A stretch of 64,000 nt of DNA from Geobacter sp. (lineage in GTDB: Bacteria > Desulfobacterota > Desulfuromonadia > Geobacterales > Pseudopelobacteraceae): the NCBI GenBank assembly GCA_009684515.1, contig WKKS01000005.1, positions 1 through 64,000 on the forward strand, in the 5' to 3' direction. Below are positions 37,812 to 47,997 of this stretch, piece after piece; the stretch's first letter is position 1, and every line of letters starts with the position of its first letter. The position numbers were made by a program, and so were the translations under genes. The notes under the pieces are model-generated. The model made no database searches. It was given only the letters and a program-made list of their open reading frames with translations, and had not been told where the DNA came from.

Positions 37812-39212
37812 ATGAATGCACCAACACGCTATTATGATGAATCTGTGAAAGGTTTCATCACTTGGAGCATTATCTGGGGGACAGTGGCTGTCCTGATCGG
37901 CATCCTGATCTCTCTGCAGCTCGCCTGGCCGCAGTTAAATGTCGCCCCGTATCTGACCTATGGCCGCCTGCGTCCGATACACACCAATGCGGCTATCTTC
38001 GGGTGGGGTATCGGCAGCTTCATCGCTCTTTTTTTCTACATTACACAGCGGCTTACAAAATCGCCGCTCTGGAGTCCGGGGCTGGCGAGAGTAACACTCT
38101 GGCTCTTTAACTTTGCCATTGCGTCTGCTGCTGTAACACTCGCTCTGGGAATCAACCGCACCAAGGAATATGCCGAGTTGGAATGGCCGCTGGCTCTTGT
38201 TGTTGCAGTTGTCTGGGTCTTGTTCTCCACCAACGTTTTCATGACGATCCTGAAACGCAAGGAAGAGCAGATGTATATTTCGCTCTGGTACATCATGGCG
38301 ACCCTGGTGGGAGTGACGGTACTGTACGTGGTCAACAACCTGGGTGTGCCGCTGCACCTCTTCAAATCATACTCGGCCTTCGCCGGGACCAACGATGCCA
38401 ACGTGCAGTGGTGGTACGGACACAATGCGGTGGCGATGGTTTTGACCACGCCGCCACTGGCAATATTCTACTATTTCCTGCCTAAAGTTACCGGCAATCC
38501 GATTTTCAGTCACCGAATGGGGATCATCGCCTTCTGGAGTCTGATTTTCATGTACCTCTGGACCGGAGCCCACCATCTGCTCTGGACCCCGGTGCCGGAC
38601 TGGATTCAGACTGTTGCGATGGCATTTTCAATCATGCTGATCGCCCCCTCGTGGGGGGCGGTATTCAACGGCTACCTGACTATGAATGGCAAGTGGGAAC
38701 AGATGAAAAGCAACTATCTGGTCAAGTTCCTGATCTGCGGCATAACATTTTACGGACTGCAGACAATTCAGGGGCCCATGCAGGCAATACGCACTTTTTC
38801 TGCCTTTATCCATTACACCGACTGGGTTCCGGGGCATGTTCACATGGGGGCTTTGGGATGGGTTTCGATGGTGTTGTTTGCGGCGATCTACTATGCCGTC
38901 GCCAAAATGAACGACACTGAGATTTACAGTGTCAAGCTGGCTGATACCCATTTCTGGCTGGTTCTGGTCGGGCAGTTGATCTACTCCATTACGATGTGGA
39001 CGGCTGGTGTTCAGCAGGCGAGCATGCTGCTGGCCACGAACCCGGATGGATCGCTGCATTACAGCTTTATGGAAACCATGATCGCAATCTTTCCTTATTA
39101 CAAAATGCGTGCTGCCAGTGGCTTTATCTACCTGGCCGGTCTGCTGGTGTTTATCTACAATGTTTATAAAACTTACCAGAAAGGCTCTTCGGCAGAGTCT
39201 GTCAGGGCATAA
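37812..39212 (+). CDS. ccoN: cbb3-type cytochrome c oxidase subunit I
   Basis: Catalytic heme b / heme b3-CuB subunit (466 aa) of the high-affinity oxidase, with about 12 membrane helices. The heme and copper His ligands appear in RPIHTNAAIFGWG, WWYGHNAVAM, LWTGAHHLLW and GHVHMGALGWVSM. AAAAGGAGCAG precedes the ATG. First gene of ccoNOQP. It allows micro-aerobic respiration or oxygen defence in an otherwise anaerobic lifestyle (inference). No ccoGHIS maturation genes are in the window. Confidence 0.95.
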   Translation: MNAPTRYYDESVKGFITWSIIWGTVAVLIGILISLQLAWPQLNVAPYLTYGRLRPIHTNAAIFGWGIGSFIALFFYITQRLTKSPLWSPGLARVTLWLFNFAIASAAVTLALGINRTKEYAELEWPLALVVAVVWVLFSTNVFMTILKRKEEQMYISLWYIMATLVGVTVLYVVNNLGVPLHLFKSYSAFAGTNDANVQWWYGHNAVAMVLTTPPLAIFYYFLPKVTGNPIFSHRMGIIAFWSLIFMYLWTGAHHLLWTPVPDWIQTVAMAFSIMLIAPSWGAVFNGYLTMNGKWEQMKSNYLVKFLICGITFYGLQTIQGPMQAIRTFSAFIHYTDWVPGHVHMGALGWVSMVLFAAIYYAVAKMNDTEIYSVKLADTHFWLVLVGQLIYSITMWTAGVQQASMLLATNPDGSLHYSFMETMIAIFPYYKMRAASGFIYLAGLLVFIYNVYKTYQKGSSAESVRA

Positions 39213-39239
39213 CAAATCCATACAAACGAGGACGTTGCC

Positions 39240-40127
39240 ATGCTGGAGAAAAATCCCGTTATTTTTATAATCCTTGCTTTTGTCGTGATCATGATTGGTA
39301 CTACCGTAACCATGATTGCACCATTCAAGTGGATCAACGGACCCAATGACCGGATTGCCGAAGTCAAACCATATACACCGCTGCAGCAGGAAGGGCGCGA
39401 CATCTACATGCGGGAGGGCTGCAACAACTGCCACTCGCAGACGGTGCGTACACTGGCTGCCGATGTGGAACGTTACGGTTATGGCGGCGGTTACTCCAAG
39501 TCGGGCGAGTTCGTCTACGACCGTCCGCATCTTTGGGGCTCCCGTCGCACCGGTCCCGATCTTGCTCACATCGGTTTAAAGTATCCGGACCAGAAGGGGA
39601 TGTGGCACCGCAAGCATATGGAAAATCCCCAATCGGTGGTTCCAGCCTCCAATATGCCGGCCTACGCCTTCCTGAATGAGCCGCTGGATACAACCTATTC
39701 AGAGCGCAAGATGAAGCTGCTCAAGTTTCCGTACAGTCAGGCCGACTTGGATGAGCTCAAAGGGAAAACTGAAATGGACGCCATCATTGCCTACATGCGC
39801 AAGCTGGGAACGGATATCCCCATAAAAAAGGCTGAGGCGGGGCAACAGGCATCAGTTTCAAAGAACAACCCGTTCAGCGATCTGAAAGCTGTCAAAGCTG
39901 ATGCATTATCAATTTATGCCAAGGATTGCGCTTCCTGCCACGGCGACAAGCGAGAAGGGACGCTGGGGCCGGCCCTTACAGGTTCATCCAAAACCGATGC
40001 AGAGCTGTTTGCGATTATTTCAAAAGGGATTGAGGCTAACGGCATGCCCTCATTTGGCGGATCGCTGGATGAACAGAAAATCTGGAAGCTGGTTACGTTG
40101 ATCAAACTGGGAAAACAGAATGATTGA
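39240..40127 (+). CDS. ccoO: cbb3 oxidase subunit II with an extra cytochrome c domain
   Basis: A 295-aa CcoO with one N-terminal membrane anchor (about 7-28) and the subunit II heme motif CNNCH in REGCNNCHSQTVR (about residue 62). The normal CcoO part ends near 200; a linker (KKAEAGQQASVSKNNPFSD) leads to a second, class I cytochrome c domain with CASCH (about residue 231) and a Met ligand in NGMPSFGG. It is therefore a diheme fusion. The following ccoP is monoheme, so one heme domain seems to have moved from CcoP to CcoO. Confidence 0.93.
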   Translation: MLEKNPVIFIILAFVVIMIGTTVTMIAPFKWINGPNDRIAEVKPYTPLQQEGRDIYMREGCNNCHSQTVRTLAADVERYGYGGGYSKSGEFVYDRPHLWGSRRTGPDLAHIGLKYPDQKGMWHRKHMENPQSVVPASNMPAYAFLNEPLDTTYSERKMKLLKFPYSQADLDELKGKTEMDAIIAYMRKLGTDIPIKKAEAGQQASVSKNNPFSDLKAVKADALSIYAKDCASCHGDKREGTLGPALTGSSKTDAELFAIISKGIEANGMPSFGGSLDEQKIWKLVTLIKLGKQND

Positions 40128-40260
40128 CGCGAGGATGTCCTTCTTGCTGCTGACAGCCATTTTACTGGTTATCATGGTAATAATTATTTTCATTACTCTC
40201 AGGAAAAGCAGAAAAAAGAAACTTGAAGAGCCCAAGTACAGGATGCTTGATGACGATTGA
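40120..40260 (+). CDS. ccoQ: CcoQ/FixQ-like small subunit
   Basis: A 46-aa single-helix membrane protein: MIDARMS, then a hydrophobic segment (FLLLTAILLVIMVIIIFITL), then a basic RKSRKKK stretch and an acidic tail. It overlaps the ccoO end by 8 nt and lies between ccoO and ccoP, exactly where CcoQ is expected. The RBS would lie inside the ccoO end. CcoQ stabilises the oxidase complex in other bacteria. Confidence 0.8.
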   Translation: MIDARMSFLLLTAILLVIMVIIIFITLRKSRKKKLEEPKYRMLDDD

Positions 40261-40282
40261 AAAAGACCAAGGAGCGAACGAT

Positions 40283-40774
40283 ATGTCAGACCAGCATGAT
40301 TATGATGGAATCAAGTATCGCGATGAGAAACATTCACCAAGTTTTTTTCGTATCTTTTTCGTCCTTCTGGCTGTTTGGGGTGTGCTCTACATGGGATACT
40401 ACCTGTTCAGCGGCTGGAGTTCCCAGTCCGAAGCGGATGCTGCGAAGAAGGCGCGTGATGACAAAAAACAGGCTGCCCACATGGTTGCTGAAACCAAAGG
40501 GACCGGCGCGACCGGCAGCGATCACAAAGTCGAAGATTACATTGCCGCCGGTAAACAGCTGTACGGCAATCTATGTGTCGCCTGCCACGGAGCAACCGCC
40601 AAGGGTGGCGTTGGCCCTGATCTGACAGTCTCCACTTACAAATACGGGAAAGACCGCCTGGATATAGCCAAGAGCATATCTGACGGACGTCCCGGCGGTA
40701 TGCCATCTTTCAGCAGCCAGATCAGTAAAGAACAGATAGAAGGTCTGGTTGAGTACGTGTTGTCACTGAAATAA
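40283..40774 (+). CDS. ccoP: cbb3 oxidase subunit III, monoheme form
   Basis: A 163-aa protein with an N-terminal cytoplasmic segment (YDGIKYRDEKHSPSFFRIFF, like the CcoP start), one membrane helix (about 25-45), a charged linker and a single class I cytochrome c domain with CVACH and a Met ligand in GGMPSF. Usual CcoP proteins have two hemes. The ATG follows AAGGAGCG. Last gene of the oxidase operon. Confidence 0.9.
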   Translation: MSDQHDYDGIKYRDEKHSPSFFRIFFVLLAVWGVLYMGYYLFSGWSSQSEADAAKKARDDKKQAAHMVAETKGTGATGSDHKVEDYIAAGKQLYGNLCVACHGATAKGGVGPDLTVSTYKYGKDRLDIAKSISDGRPGGMPSFSSQISKEQIEGLVEYVLSLK

Positions 40775-40796
40775 TCAACTTTTGGAGGGTATTAAC

Positions 40797-41294
40797 TTGG
40801 CTGCAATATCATTTGAAGAAATCATGTTCACGATCATGTCAGCAACCCAGGATACGTTTAAAAGTTACATGAATATTGATCTGCTGGCCGGAAAGGTTGA
40901 GAAGAAGGTCGATCCGGTCGATTCGGATGTGACCGGGATAGTAGGCATTGCCGGCGACCGGGTCGGTTACATAATTATTGCGACCGATAAAGCAAGCGCC
41001 CAGTGCGTGGCCAAAGAACTTCTGATGGTTGATGAGGCTGACGATGAGTGTATTCGGGATGCCATGGGCGAACTGGCCAACAATATTGCCGGTGTGTTCA
41101 AGACCAAATATCATGAACAGTACGGAAGTGTTGCTCTGGGGCTGCCTCTGGTGGTGTCAGGCCGGTTGCGAACTGTGACAGACTCTGCAGATAGCAACGA
41201 AGTTTCGAGCATAAATGTGCAGTGCAAAGGGGTGACGATACCCTTCAAAACCGTTGACGGAGCTATTTCGATAACCGTTATGGTCTATATGTAA
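40797..41294 (+). CDS. CheX-like chemotaxis phosphatase-family protein
   Basis: A 165-aa stand-alone CheX/CheC-type domain. MSATQDTFKSYMNID and DECIRDAMGELANNIAGVFKTKY fit the CheX family; the second has the E-x2-N phosphatase motif (ELANN), which dephosphorylates CheY-type receivers. A TTG start at 40797 is used since GGAGGG stands 7 nt upstream. It sits 22 bp after ccoP, an unusual neighbour, perhaps co-transcribed. Confidence 0.78.
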   Translation: MAAISFEEIMFTIMSATQDTFKSYMNIDLLAGKVEKKVDPVDSDVTGIVGIAGDRVGYIIIATDKASAQCVAKELLMVDEADDECIRDAMGELANNIAGVFKTKYHEQYGSVALGLPLVVSGRLRTVTDSADSNEVSSINVQCKGVTIPFKTVDGAISITVMVYM

Positions 41295-41410
41295 CCGTTT
41301 TTCAAAAACTCCAAACCACCAATTGATTAACTGCCAGCCGGTCGAGCTTCGTCGCCATTCCGATGGATTGAATCCCTGACCAAAACAGGTCGAACGAGGC
41401 ACAACACCCC

Positions 41411-42091
41411 ATGACAGAACTTCTTGAACGCTATGGATCACTTTTGCGTGAGGTTGACGCCTGGTTCCAGGCCTGTAGCAAGCTATATCCGGACCAAATC
41501 AGGTGCCAAAGCGGATGCAGTTCCTGTTGTCGCGGCCTGTTTGACATCACCCTCCTGGATGCATTTTATCTCAAATATGGATTTGACCAGCTTTCCATCT
41601 TCCAACAAACTGACATTACAGCAGATGCCAGCCGTCGCCTGAATGCCCTTTCAGCACAATTTCCGGCATTTGTTGAACCGTGGGTTTTGAATGTCATCCC
41701 GGAGGACGAGTGGGAAGAGCTGATGCCGGAGGAAGATGAAACCCCTTGTCTGCTGCTGTCTGAATCGGGCGAATGTCTGCTTTATGAACATCGCCCGATG
41801 ACCTGCCGCCTGAATGGTATTCCGCTGATAGACCGGTCCGGTGAAGAGCTGTTTGACGAATGGTGCACACTGAATTTTACAGAAAAGGATCCACTGTTGC
41901 TGGATGGACTCCGCTTCGAGTTCCTTGAGTTGTTTGCCCAGGAACTATTGATGTTTCAGGAGTTGATTGTCAAACTGGCCGGGGCAAGGCTTAGTGAGCT
42001 GGATCTGTTTATTCCGGCCGCAATAGTTCTCGACCGGGATAAGGTTGTTTCAGTAGTCAAGGCATTGATTGACAAAGACAAAAAATCATAA
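41411..42091 (+). CDS. YkgJ-like cysteine cluster protein
   Basis: A 226-aa protein of the YkgJ (CxxCxxCC) family, predicted to bind Zn or Fe-S. The Cys ligands appear as CQSGCSSCCRG (about 34-44) and CLLLSESGECLLYEHRPMTCRLNG (about 112-135). No signal peptide. Function unknown across the family. Convergent with tamB, with 21 bp between the stops. Confidence 0.8.
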   Translation: MTELLERYGSLLREVDAWFQACSKLYPDQIRCQSGCSSCCRGLFDITLLDAFYLKYGFDQLSIFQQTDITADASRRLNALSAQFPAFVEPWVLNVIPEDEWEELMPEEDETPCLLLSESGECLLYEHRPMTCRLNGIPLIDRSGEELFDEWCTLNFTEKDPLLLDGLRFEFLELFAQELLMFQELIVKLAGARLSELDLFIPAAIVLDRDKVVSVVKALIDKDKKS

Positions 42092-42112
42092 TGTCCGCTG
42101 TCGCTCCAAACT

Positions 42113-45100
42113 TCACTTGAATTCCATCCTGTAGTACAGGTCCGCGCCGCTTTCCCCTCCGCCGGTCTGGGTTTCAATCTGCCAGTTTTTGAAAAAATCA
42201 TATCGCAACCGGAACAGGTTGTTGCCGGTAAATAGTGACTTTCCGTAACTGATATAGAGTTCCGGTGTCAGATATTTACCAACTGTAAGTACTGTCTCTG
42301 TGACGCCCGGCTGCTGCGCTGCAGGCATGGCTCCCGGGGCGGTGACCTGAAGCGGTTTGTACCCTGTCGAGCCGGATGTCCCCCCGACACCATCCTGAAT
42401 TTCAAGAGTGCTGAACCCCAGGTAATTCTTCAACTTGTCTTGCAGTACCTCCGCCTGGCCGGAAGTCAGCAGTGCACCGGCCGCCTGGGTCAGCAGACTG
42501 GAATTTTCTCCGCCGCTGCCGAGCGGGTGGCCGAGGACCACATAGGAGAGGATATCCACATCCGGCATGGCCGGTTCGGAATAGAGTTTGGTGACCGGAT
42601 GCTGAATAGTGCCAGCAACGGTAACTCCGGCCCGCACATTGCCGATGGTGCGCAGAGCCAGGAAATCCAGGCCCGGCTGGCCAATCGGGCCGCCGGCAAA
42701 GAACAGACGCCCACGGACAATTTGCAGGTTAACTCCGTAGGTCCGGTAACGCCCTTTGGTTACCTTGATCTCTCCCCGGCTGTTAATCTGGTCAAAGCGA
42801 TTGAATGCCAGATCCATGGCTCCGTTTAACTGGGCGTCGATACCGGAAACCTTGACGTGAACTTTTTCACCCAGCACCACCCGAACCTGGACGTCCAGAA
42901 CAAGAGGAGAAACTTTTGCGGCCGGTTCGTTTTTTCCTTCCAGAACGACATCCTTGCTGGGTGCGATCACCGAGCTGGACTGCGACCCGACAATATTCAG
43001 TTCCGGCAGGAGCAATTCACCGCGTACGGTGAGGTTTTTGGAGGTTCCTTCAAAAGTGAGTTTCGGAGAACTCAGTATCTGCAGCTCTGGAAAATTAACC
43101 GTCTGAAAGTTCTTGCCGCTGATACTGCCCCGGTAGCCGGTCACTTCCCAGCCGGTCAGATAGATTAACGCCGTACCTTCAATCTGGCCGGAACCGGATA
43201 ACGCCCGGAATGAATCGATCCGGATGAGATCTTTTTCCAGGTTTGCCGTCAATTGAACTTCCTTGAGATGTATGCCGGCGGTGGGTAGGTAAGCACCGGC
43301 CCTGGCGAGATTCAGCTTTCCCCCGATCTGCGGTACAGCCCAGCTCCCGCCGATGTCGAGTTCGGCGCTCAGCTCACCGGTGCTTTCCTGAACAAATTCC
43401 GGAAAGGCGGCGGTAATAAGCCCTTTTTCCCGCACCAGACCGGTCAGCGTTACCCGTAACGGCCCCTGTGGTTTGACGCTCACCGGAAAATGTGCCGGAA
43501 CCGGCAGCCGGAAGCTGCCCCGGACTTTTCCATATTCAGCCATCGTCAGGGAAAGGGTTCCTGCCAGGGTTTCGCCACGCCAACCCCATGAAGCCGCAGC
43601 CGACTTGAAGCTCAGGTTCAGTTCTCCATCAGGCCTCTGCTGTTGCAAGGTTCCTGCGGAAATAGCGGCATTGCCATCCAGTTCGAAACGTTGTCCCGGG
43701 AGCATGATCCCTTTGGCATTGCCGCTGATGCGCCCTTCAAGAACAGTGTCAGTCGGAAGCCAGGGTTTGAACAGCGCCAGGTTGATCCTGTCTATTTCCG
43801 CTGTAAGATCCCCCTTCTCCGGCAAGGCCAGGCGCAGCGGAGCTGGTGAAGAAAAAGTCCCTTTCAATTTGCCGCCATCCGCCGTGCCAAGTTCCATTCC
43901 AATCTGCAGTCCGCGTTCACCTCCTTCAACGGTCAGCTGACTCCGTTGGATGGCCAAAGTGTTTCCCCGGGCGGTGAAAGTGCCGTTGCCGGATGCGGTT
44001 CCCGACACTGCCAGCCGCTTTTCTGGCAGAAAGCCTAGCTGGATATTTCCATTACTGTTTCCGGTTATCTGCATATCTTTCATGTATGGATTGGCTCTCG
44101 ACAAATCAAGGCCGCTCCATCGCGCCCGTACCTGTCCGATCCTCGGCTTCAGGTTCAAGTCGGCGGCCACTTCCAAACGCTCGGCAGCCCCCGCTTTCAG
44201 GGCCAGTGTAGACAGGGATAGCCTGATGGCGCTGACCGTAAAATCAGCCGGAGCATCCATGTCCCACGGCCCGCTGCTGTCCCGGCCGGCGAGATGGTTG
44301 ATCTTGCCTTTCCAGATAGAGTCTTTGTACCCGGCAGCGATCTTGAGCCGTGCTTCGTTGTCTCCTGAACTCAGTGTTGCGCTGACGGTGTGCTGCGGCA
44401 GGGTCCCTTCAATAGCCGCTGTTACGGCACCCATCGTGTAACCCTCATAATTCAGATCCCGCAGGGCTGCTTTGATCTGCATTGGATAGTCAGGACCTTG
44501 CTGGAGCTGTGCGCTCAAATTGACCGTTGCGACCTGCGTGCTGCCGTAGGACAACTTGTTTCCAGTTGCTTTGATCGTGCCACTGAGTTGCTGCTCGTGC
44601 CAGCGCATCCACCCACCGGCCTGGAGAGAGCCGCTTGATCCCGGAATCACTTTGGAAAAGTCGTTGATTCGTGCGGTCAGTGAGATTCTCTGACTCAGCT
44701 CACCCGAGGCGAGCAGATCAAAGCCTTTGCCCCGCAGCGCCAGCCTGGCAAGGGAGATGTTGCTGCCGGCAAAGTCCGCCTTCAATTCTCCGGTCAGGGG
44801 CTGCCCATGCAGGCTGCTTTCCAGGATAACAGCGCTGACGTTTCCGGTAACGGGCGACTTTTCGGGCCAGGCCAACCTGGCGGTGGCGTTGAAATTTGCC
44901 ATACCCTTCCAGTCAGGTGAAATCCGGGCGGGGTTGAGATTGCGACCGTTGATTGTTCCGTTCAACGCAAAGCCGTCGCGCCAATCCAAATCCAGGTTTC
45001 CTGCTATTGATCCATCGAGGAGCGATCCGGTCAGCGGGGCCAGTCTGATCCCCCGATTGTTTCCTTGATAGTCGGCGGAGATGGAGGCTGATTGCCATCC

Positions 45101-46108
45101 TTTGGTCAGGTTGGCAAAGGTGAAATTTCCTTTGTAGTTATCCAGGGTTCCGGCAAATTTCAAGGTGCCGGAAAGGTTGGTCGGCACGTTCAGATCGGGG
45201 GCCAGATCAATGCCGACCGCCTTGATCTGTAGCGTCATCAGTGTCTCAGCGGCCGTAAATGATATTGATCCATCCGCAGTTATCAAACCTTTTTGTCCCG
45301 CTCTGGAAAGGCGCAGACTACGCAGATTGATGGCGTTTTTAGCCATTCCCGCCTCAACGCCAAGCTCCAACCGTTTCCGCGTTCCGGCGCTCCCGGCGAT
45401 CGCTAGGGTCCCGACAAACCGCTCCGGCCCCATTCCGTGGCCTGGTCGAGCCTGCAGAGTAAAACGATTCATCTCCGCAATTGGTTGTTCCAGAGCTATG
45501 GCAAGGTCAGCCGTCAGGGATGGCCGTTTAAATCCTGCCGAAATACTGCCGTTTATGCTTCCGGCGGCGGCCGCTGTCTTAAAATCAGTGATGGACAGGA
45601 TTCCGTCCTGCCAGGTGAGGGAGCCGGCCATGTCATTCACCAGCACAGGCTGTTCCTGCAGGTGGCGATAGCTGATTTTTGTCACCCGCAATCGCATGAT
45701 CCTTCCGTCAAACAGTTGTGCACGTTCGGACAGGCGCGGCCAGTCCAGCGTCGGAGGTTTGTTGTCGGCAGGAACGTCATCCTGAATCCGTACTCCGTTG
45801 ATGACCAGTTCCTGCACGGCGACCGTGCCGGCCAACAGCAGGAGCGGCTTCCAGCGCAGCTCGATTTTGTCGGACTCAAGTTTCTGTTGCGCCAGATCCA
45901 CCCGAACGCCGGTGATGATCAGGTGGTCGAGTATTCTCCCTTCAATTTTTTGAGCCGAGAAGCTGATTCCGCTGAGAGGAACGACTGATGTCAACAGCCA
46001 GCGGCTCCCCTGCGTTGTGGCGACCGACCACGTAATGGCCGCAAGAGCAATTCCGGTCAGGGTGATCGCAATTACTGCAAGAAGAGCGGTTTTGGCCAGC
46101 AGTTTCAT
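42113..46108 (-). CDS. tamB: TamB-like translocation and assembly protein
   Basis: A 1331-aa inner-membrane-anchored periplasmic protein. An N-terminal helix (about 5-28) anchors a very long repetitive beta-strand body of the AsmA/TamB (bridge-like lipid transfer) type. The C-terminal DUF490/TamB domain ends in FKNWQIETQTGG...GADLYYRMEFK, as in the family. Length is normal (about 1250-1400). Known roles are outer-membrane protein assembly with TamA and phospholipid transport. Its start overlaps the tamA stop by 4 nt. Confidence 0.92.
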   Translation of the reverse strand: MKLLAKTALLAVIAITLTGIALAAITWSVATTQGSRWLLTSVVPLSGISFSAQKIEGRILDHLIITGVRVDLAQQKLESDKIELRWKPLLLLAGTVAVQELVINGVRIQDDVPADNKPPTLDWPRLSERAQLFDGRIMRLRVTKISYRHLQEQPVLVNDMAGSLTWQDGILSITDFKTAAAAGSINGSISAGFKRPSLTADLAIALEQPIAEMNRFTLQARPGHGMGPERFVGTLAIAGSAGTRKRLELGVEAGMAKNAINLRSLRLSRAGQKGLITADGSISFTAAETLMTLQIKAVGIDLAPDLNVPTNLSGTLKFAGTLDNYKGNFTFANLTKGWQSASISADYQGNNRGIRLAPLTGSLLDGSIAGNLDLDWRDGFALNGTINGRNLNPARISPDWKGMANFNATARLAWPEKSPVTGNVSAVILESSLHGQPLTGELKADFAGSNISLARLALRGKGFDLLASGELSQRISLTARINDFSKVIPGSSGSLQAGGWMRWHEQQLSGTIKATGNKLSYGSTQVATVNLSAQLQQGPDYPMQIKAALRDLNYEGYTMGAVTAAIEGTLPQHTVSATLSSGDNEARLKIAAGYKDSIWKGKINHLAGRDSSGPWDMDAPADFTVSAIRLSLSTLALKAGAAERLEVAADLNLKPRIGQVRARWSGLDLSRANPYMKDMQITGNSNGNIQLGFLPEKRLAVSGTASGNGTFTARGNTLAIQRSQLTVEGGERGLQIGMELGTADGGKLKGTFSSPAPLRLALPEKGDLTAEIDRINLALFKPWLPTDTVLEGRISGNAKGIMLPGQRFELDGNAAISAGTLQQQRPDGELNLSFKSAAASWGWRGETLAGTLSLTMAEYGKVRGSFRLPVPAHFPVSVKPQGPLRVTLTGLVREKGLITAAFPEFVQESTGELSAELDIGGSWAVPQIGGKLNLARAGAYLPTAGIHLKEVQLTANLEKDLIRIDSFRALSGSGQIEGTALIYLTGWEVTGYRGSISGKNFQTVNFPELQILSSPKLTFEGTSKNLTVRGELLLPELNIVGSQSSSVIAPSKDVVLEGKNEPAAKVSPLVLDVQVRVVLGEKVHVKVSGIDAQLNGAMDLAFNRFDQINSRGEIKVTKGRYRTYGVNLQIVRGRLFFAGGPIGQPGLDFLALRTIGNVRAGVTVAGTIQHPVTKLYSEPAMPDVDILSYVVLGHPLGSGGENSSLLTQAAGALLTSGQAEVLQDKLKNYLGFSTLEIQDGVGGTSGSTGYKPLQVTAPGAMPAAQQPGVTETVLTVGKYLTPELYISYGKSLFTGNNLFRLRYDFFKNWQIETQTGGGESGADLYYRMEFK

Positions 46109-47883
46109 AGCTCGAACCCCACGGTGAAGTGGAAATGAACTGTCGGGTTGTCAGCACCGAGCGGTATTGCAACGGAGAGATTCAGGGCACCTACCGAAGT
46201 GTAGTAATGCAGGCCGACGCCGGCTCCCTGGTACAGGCTGGCATCAAGGAATGAGTTAAAGGTGTTGCCGGCATCGTAAAAGAGTGAAACTCCCCAATCC
46301 TTGAAAAGTGCCCGCTCCAGTTCGACGCTGCCGGTGATCAGCTGTTTGCCGCCCACGACCTTGCCGGAGGAATCGCGCGGGCCGAGGGATTTGTAGGAGT
46401 AGCCGCGGACACTCTGGTCACCGCCGGTAAAGAAGCGCAGGGAAGGGGGGATGTCTTTCAAGGGGTCGCTAAACAGGGTTGTTGCACACTTGATCCGTGA
46501 ATGCAGCGATAAACGCCAGGGAAGTTCCAGTAGATGGCTCCCTTCGGCCAGAATCTGGAACAGGGCAGTGTCTGAACCGAGCAGCTGGTGTGTGCCGCGC
46601 AGATCAAGGGCGTAGCGAAATCCACGACGGGGGCGGACCGGATTGTCGTAACTTTCTTCGGAAAAACGGAGTCCCGGCAGCAGCAGACGTGCCGTGGAGT
46701 TCTGGTCGCCCACGGAATAGTCCTCATATTGGGCCTTTACATAGGCGGTGCCCAGCCTGCCCTTGCCGAAACTCCGGTTTCTGGCCAGTTCCAAGGCCAG
46801 TATCCGGCTGGAATAGGTGTTGGTGTCTTCCTGCTGCAAATTGAGCTGGAGAGTAGTGGAGCTGCGGACATCCTTCGGGCTGGGAATAATGTAGCCGCTC
46901 ACCAACCCCTGGAGCAGTTCGGCTACATACAGATTGGAATACAACTCGTGCCCCAGGTGAAACATGTTCAGGTCGCGGTAACGCAGGGTGAAACGTGCCC
47001 CTGTATCCGTGCCGTAGCCGACGCCGGGACGCAGGCTGATGCGCGGCCCGGCCTCCAATTGTACTTTGATCGGCACCTCGAACTGTTCTGCTTTCTGTTT
47101 TTCCGGCGTGACAATAACCTCCTTGAAACGTTCTGAGTTTGTGAAGTTACGCTGGGTTTCGCCGAGGCGGGCATATGAAAAAACTTCTCCGGAACTGTAG
47201 GTCAGGTGTCGGCGCAGGAAGCTGTCCGGGTAATCCGGTGCCCCTTCAATCTGAGTAGTGCCGAAGTGATACTTTCCTCCCGTTTCCAAAGTCAGTTCGA
47301 TGGTGGCATAAGTTAAAGAATGATCGATACGGATTTCGTGTCTGGAAAATTCCGCATCCAGGTAGCCGAGATCCTGGGCGCGGGCTGAGAGACCAGCTTT
47401 GCCTTCTTCGTAGCTTTGCTGAAGGAGGATGTCCCCCTTTTCCAGCGGGAAATCTTCAATCAGGCTGCGTAGCTGACTTTCCCCTTTGCCCGCTCCAGTC
47501 ATAGACACCGTTATCTGGGTCAGGCGCACCGGCTCTCCAGGCACAACATTGACCAGCAGTCGATAGGTGTCTTCGACCGGTTTTACCACAACCGAAATCC
47601 TGGCCTTGTAATAGCCGAATGGCTCCAGCGCGGTTTTGGTCTTGTTTTCCACCTGCTTCGCAAAACGATCGAGCCAGAGTTTATCCACTTTTCCCTCACG
47701 CACCAGTCCGGCCGGGAGAGCGAGCGAGTCCCTCACATTTTTCAGTGCCTCATCCTCGACGCCGGACACGACAATTTCAACCGGTTCAGCGGCATGCAGA
47801 GGAGCCGTCGTGAAGAGCAGGCACAACAGGCCCGACAATGCAGCAAGGATTAAAACTTGGCGCGATTCGAGAAAGTGGTTCAT
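46105..47883 (-). CDS. tamA: TamA-like Omp85 outer-membrane protein
   Basis: A 592-aa Omp85-superfamily protein: signal peptide (about 1-34, ending HAAEP), three POTRA domains (about 35-265) and a 16-strand barrel with the Omp85 motif region PRRGFRYALDLRGTH and the loop-6 signature VRGYSYKSLGPRD. It ends in Phe-x-Leu (VGFEL), a normal C-terminal strand. The ATG at 47883 gives a proper signal peptide; an earlier one is possible at 47907. Works with TamB, encoded next. Confidence 0.92.
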   Translation of the reverse strand: MNHFLESRQVLILAALSGLLCLLFTTAPLHAAEPVEIVVSGVEDEALKNVRDSLALPAGLVREGKVDKLWLDRFAKQVENKTKTALEPFGYYKARISVVVKPVEDTYRLLVNVVPGEPVRLTQITVSMTGAGKGESQLRSLIEDFPLEKGDILLQQSYEEGKAGLSARAQDLGYLDAEFSRHEIRIDHSLTYATIELTLETGGKYHFGTTQIEGAPDYPDSFLRRHLTYSSGEVFSYARLGETQRNFTNSERFKEVIVTPEKQKAEQFEVPIKVQLEAGPRISLRPGVGYGTDTGARFTLRYRDLNMFHLGHELYSNLYVAELLQGLVSGYIIPSPKDVRSSTTLQLNLQQEDTNTYSSRILALELARNRSFGKGRLGTAYVKAQYEDYSVGDQNSTARLLLPGLRFSEESYDNPVRPRRGFRYALDLRGTHQLLGSDTALFQILAEGSHLLELPWRLSLHSRIKCATTLFSDPLKDIPPSLRFFTGGDQSVRGYSYKSLGPRDSSGKVVGGKQLITGSVELERALFKDWGVSLFYDAGNTFNSFLDASLYQGAGVGLHYYTSVGALNLSVAIPLGADNPTVHFHFTVGFEL

Positions 47884-47997
47884 GTATGGCGATCCGGAAT
47901 CAGGCATAGGTTTATTTGTAACACAAATTTCAGAAAATGAGCGAGAGCGGATTGTTTGAAACCCGGCAGCCAACGGCCGACAGGAATTCGTGGAGAT

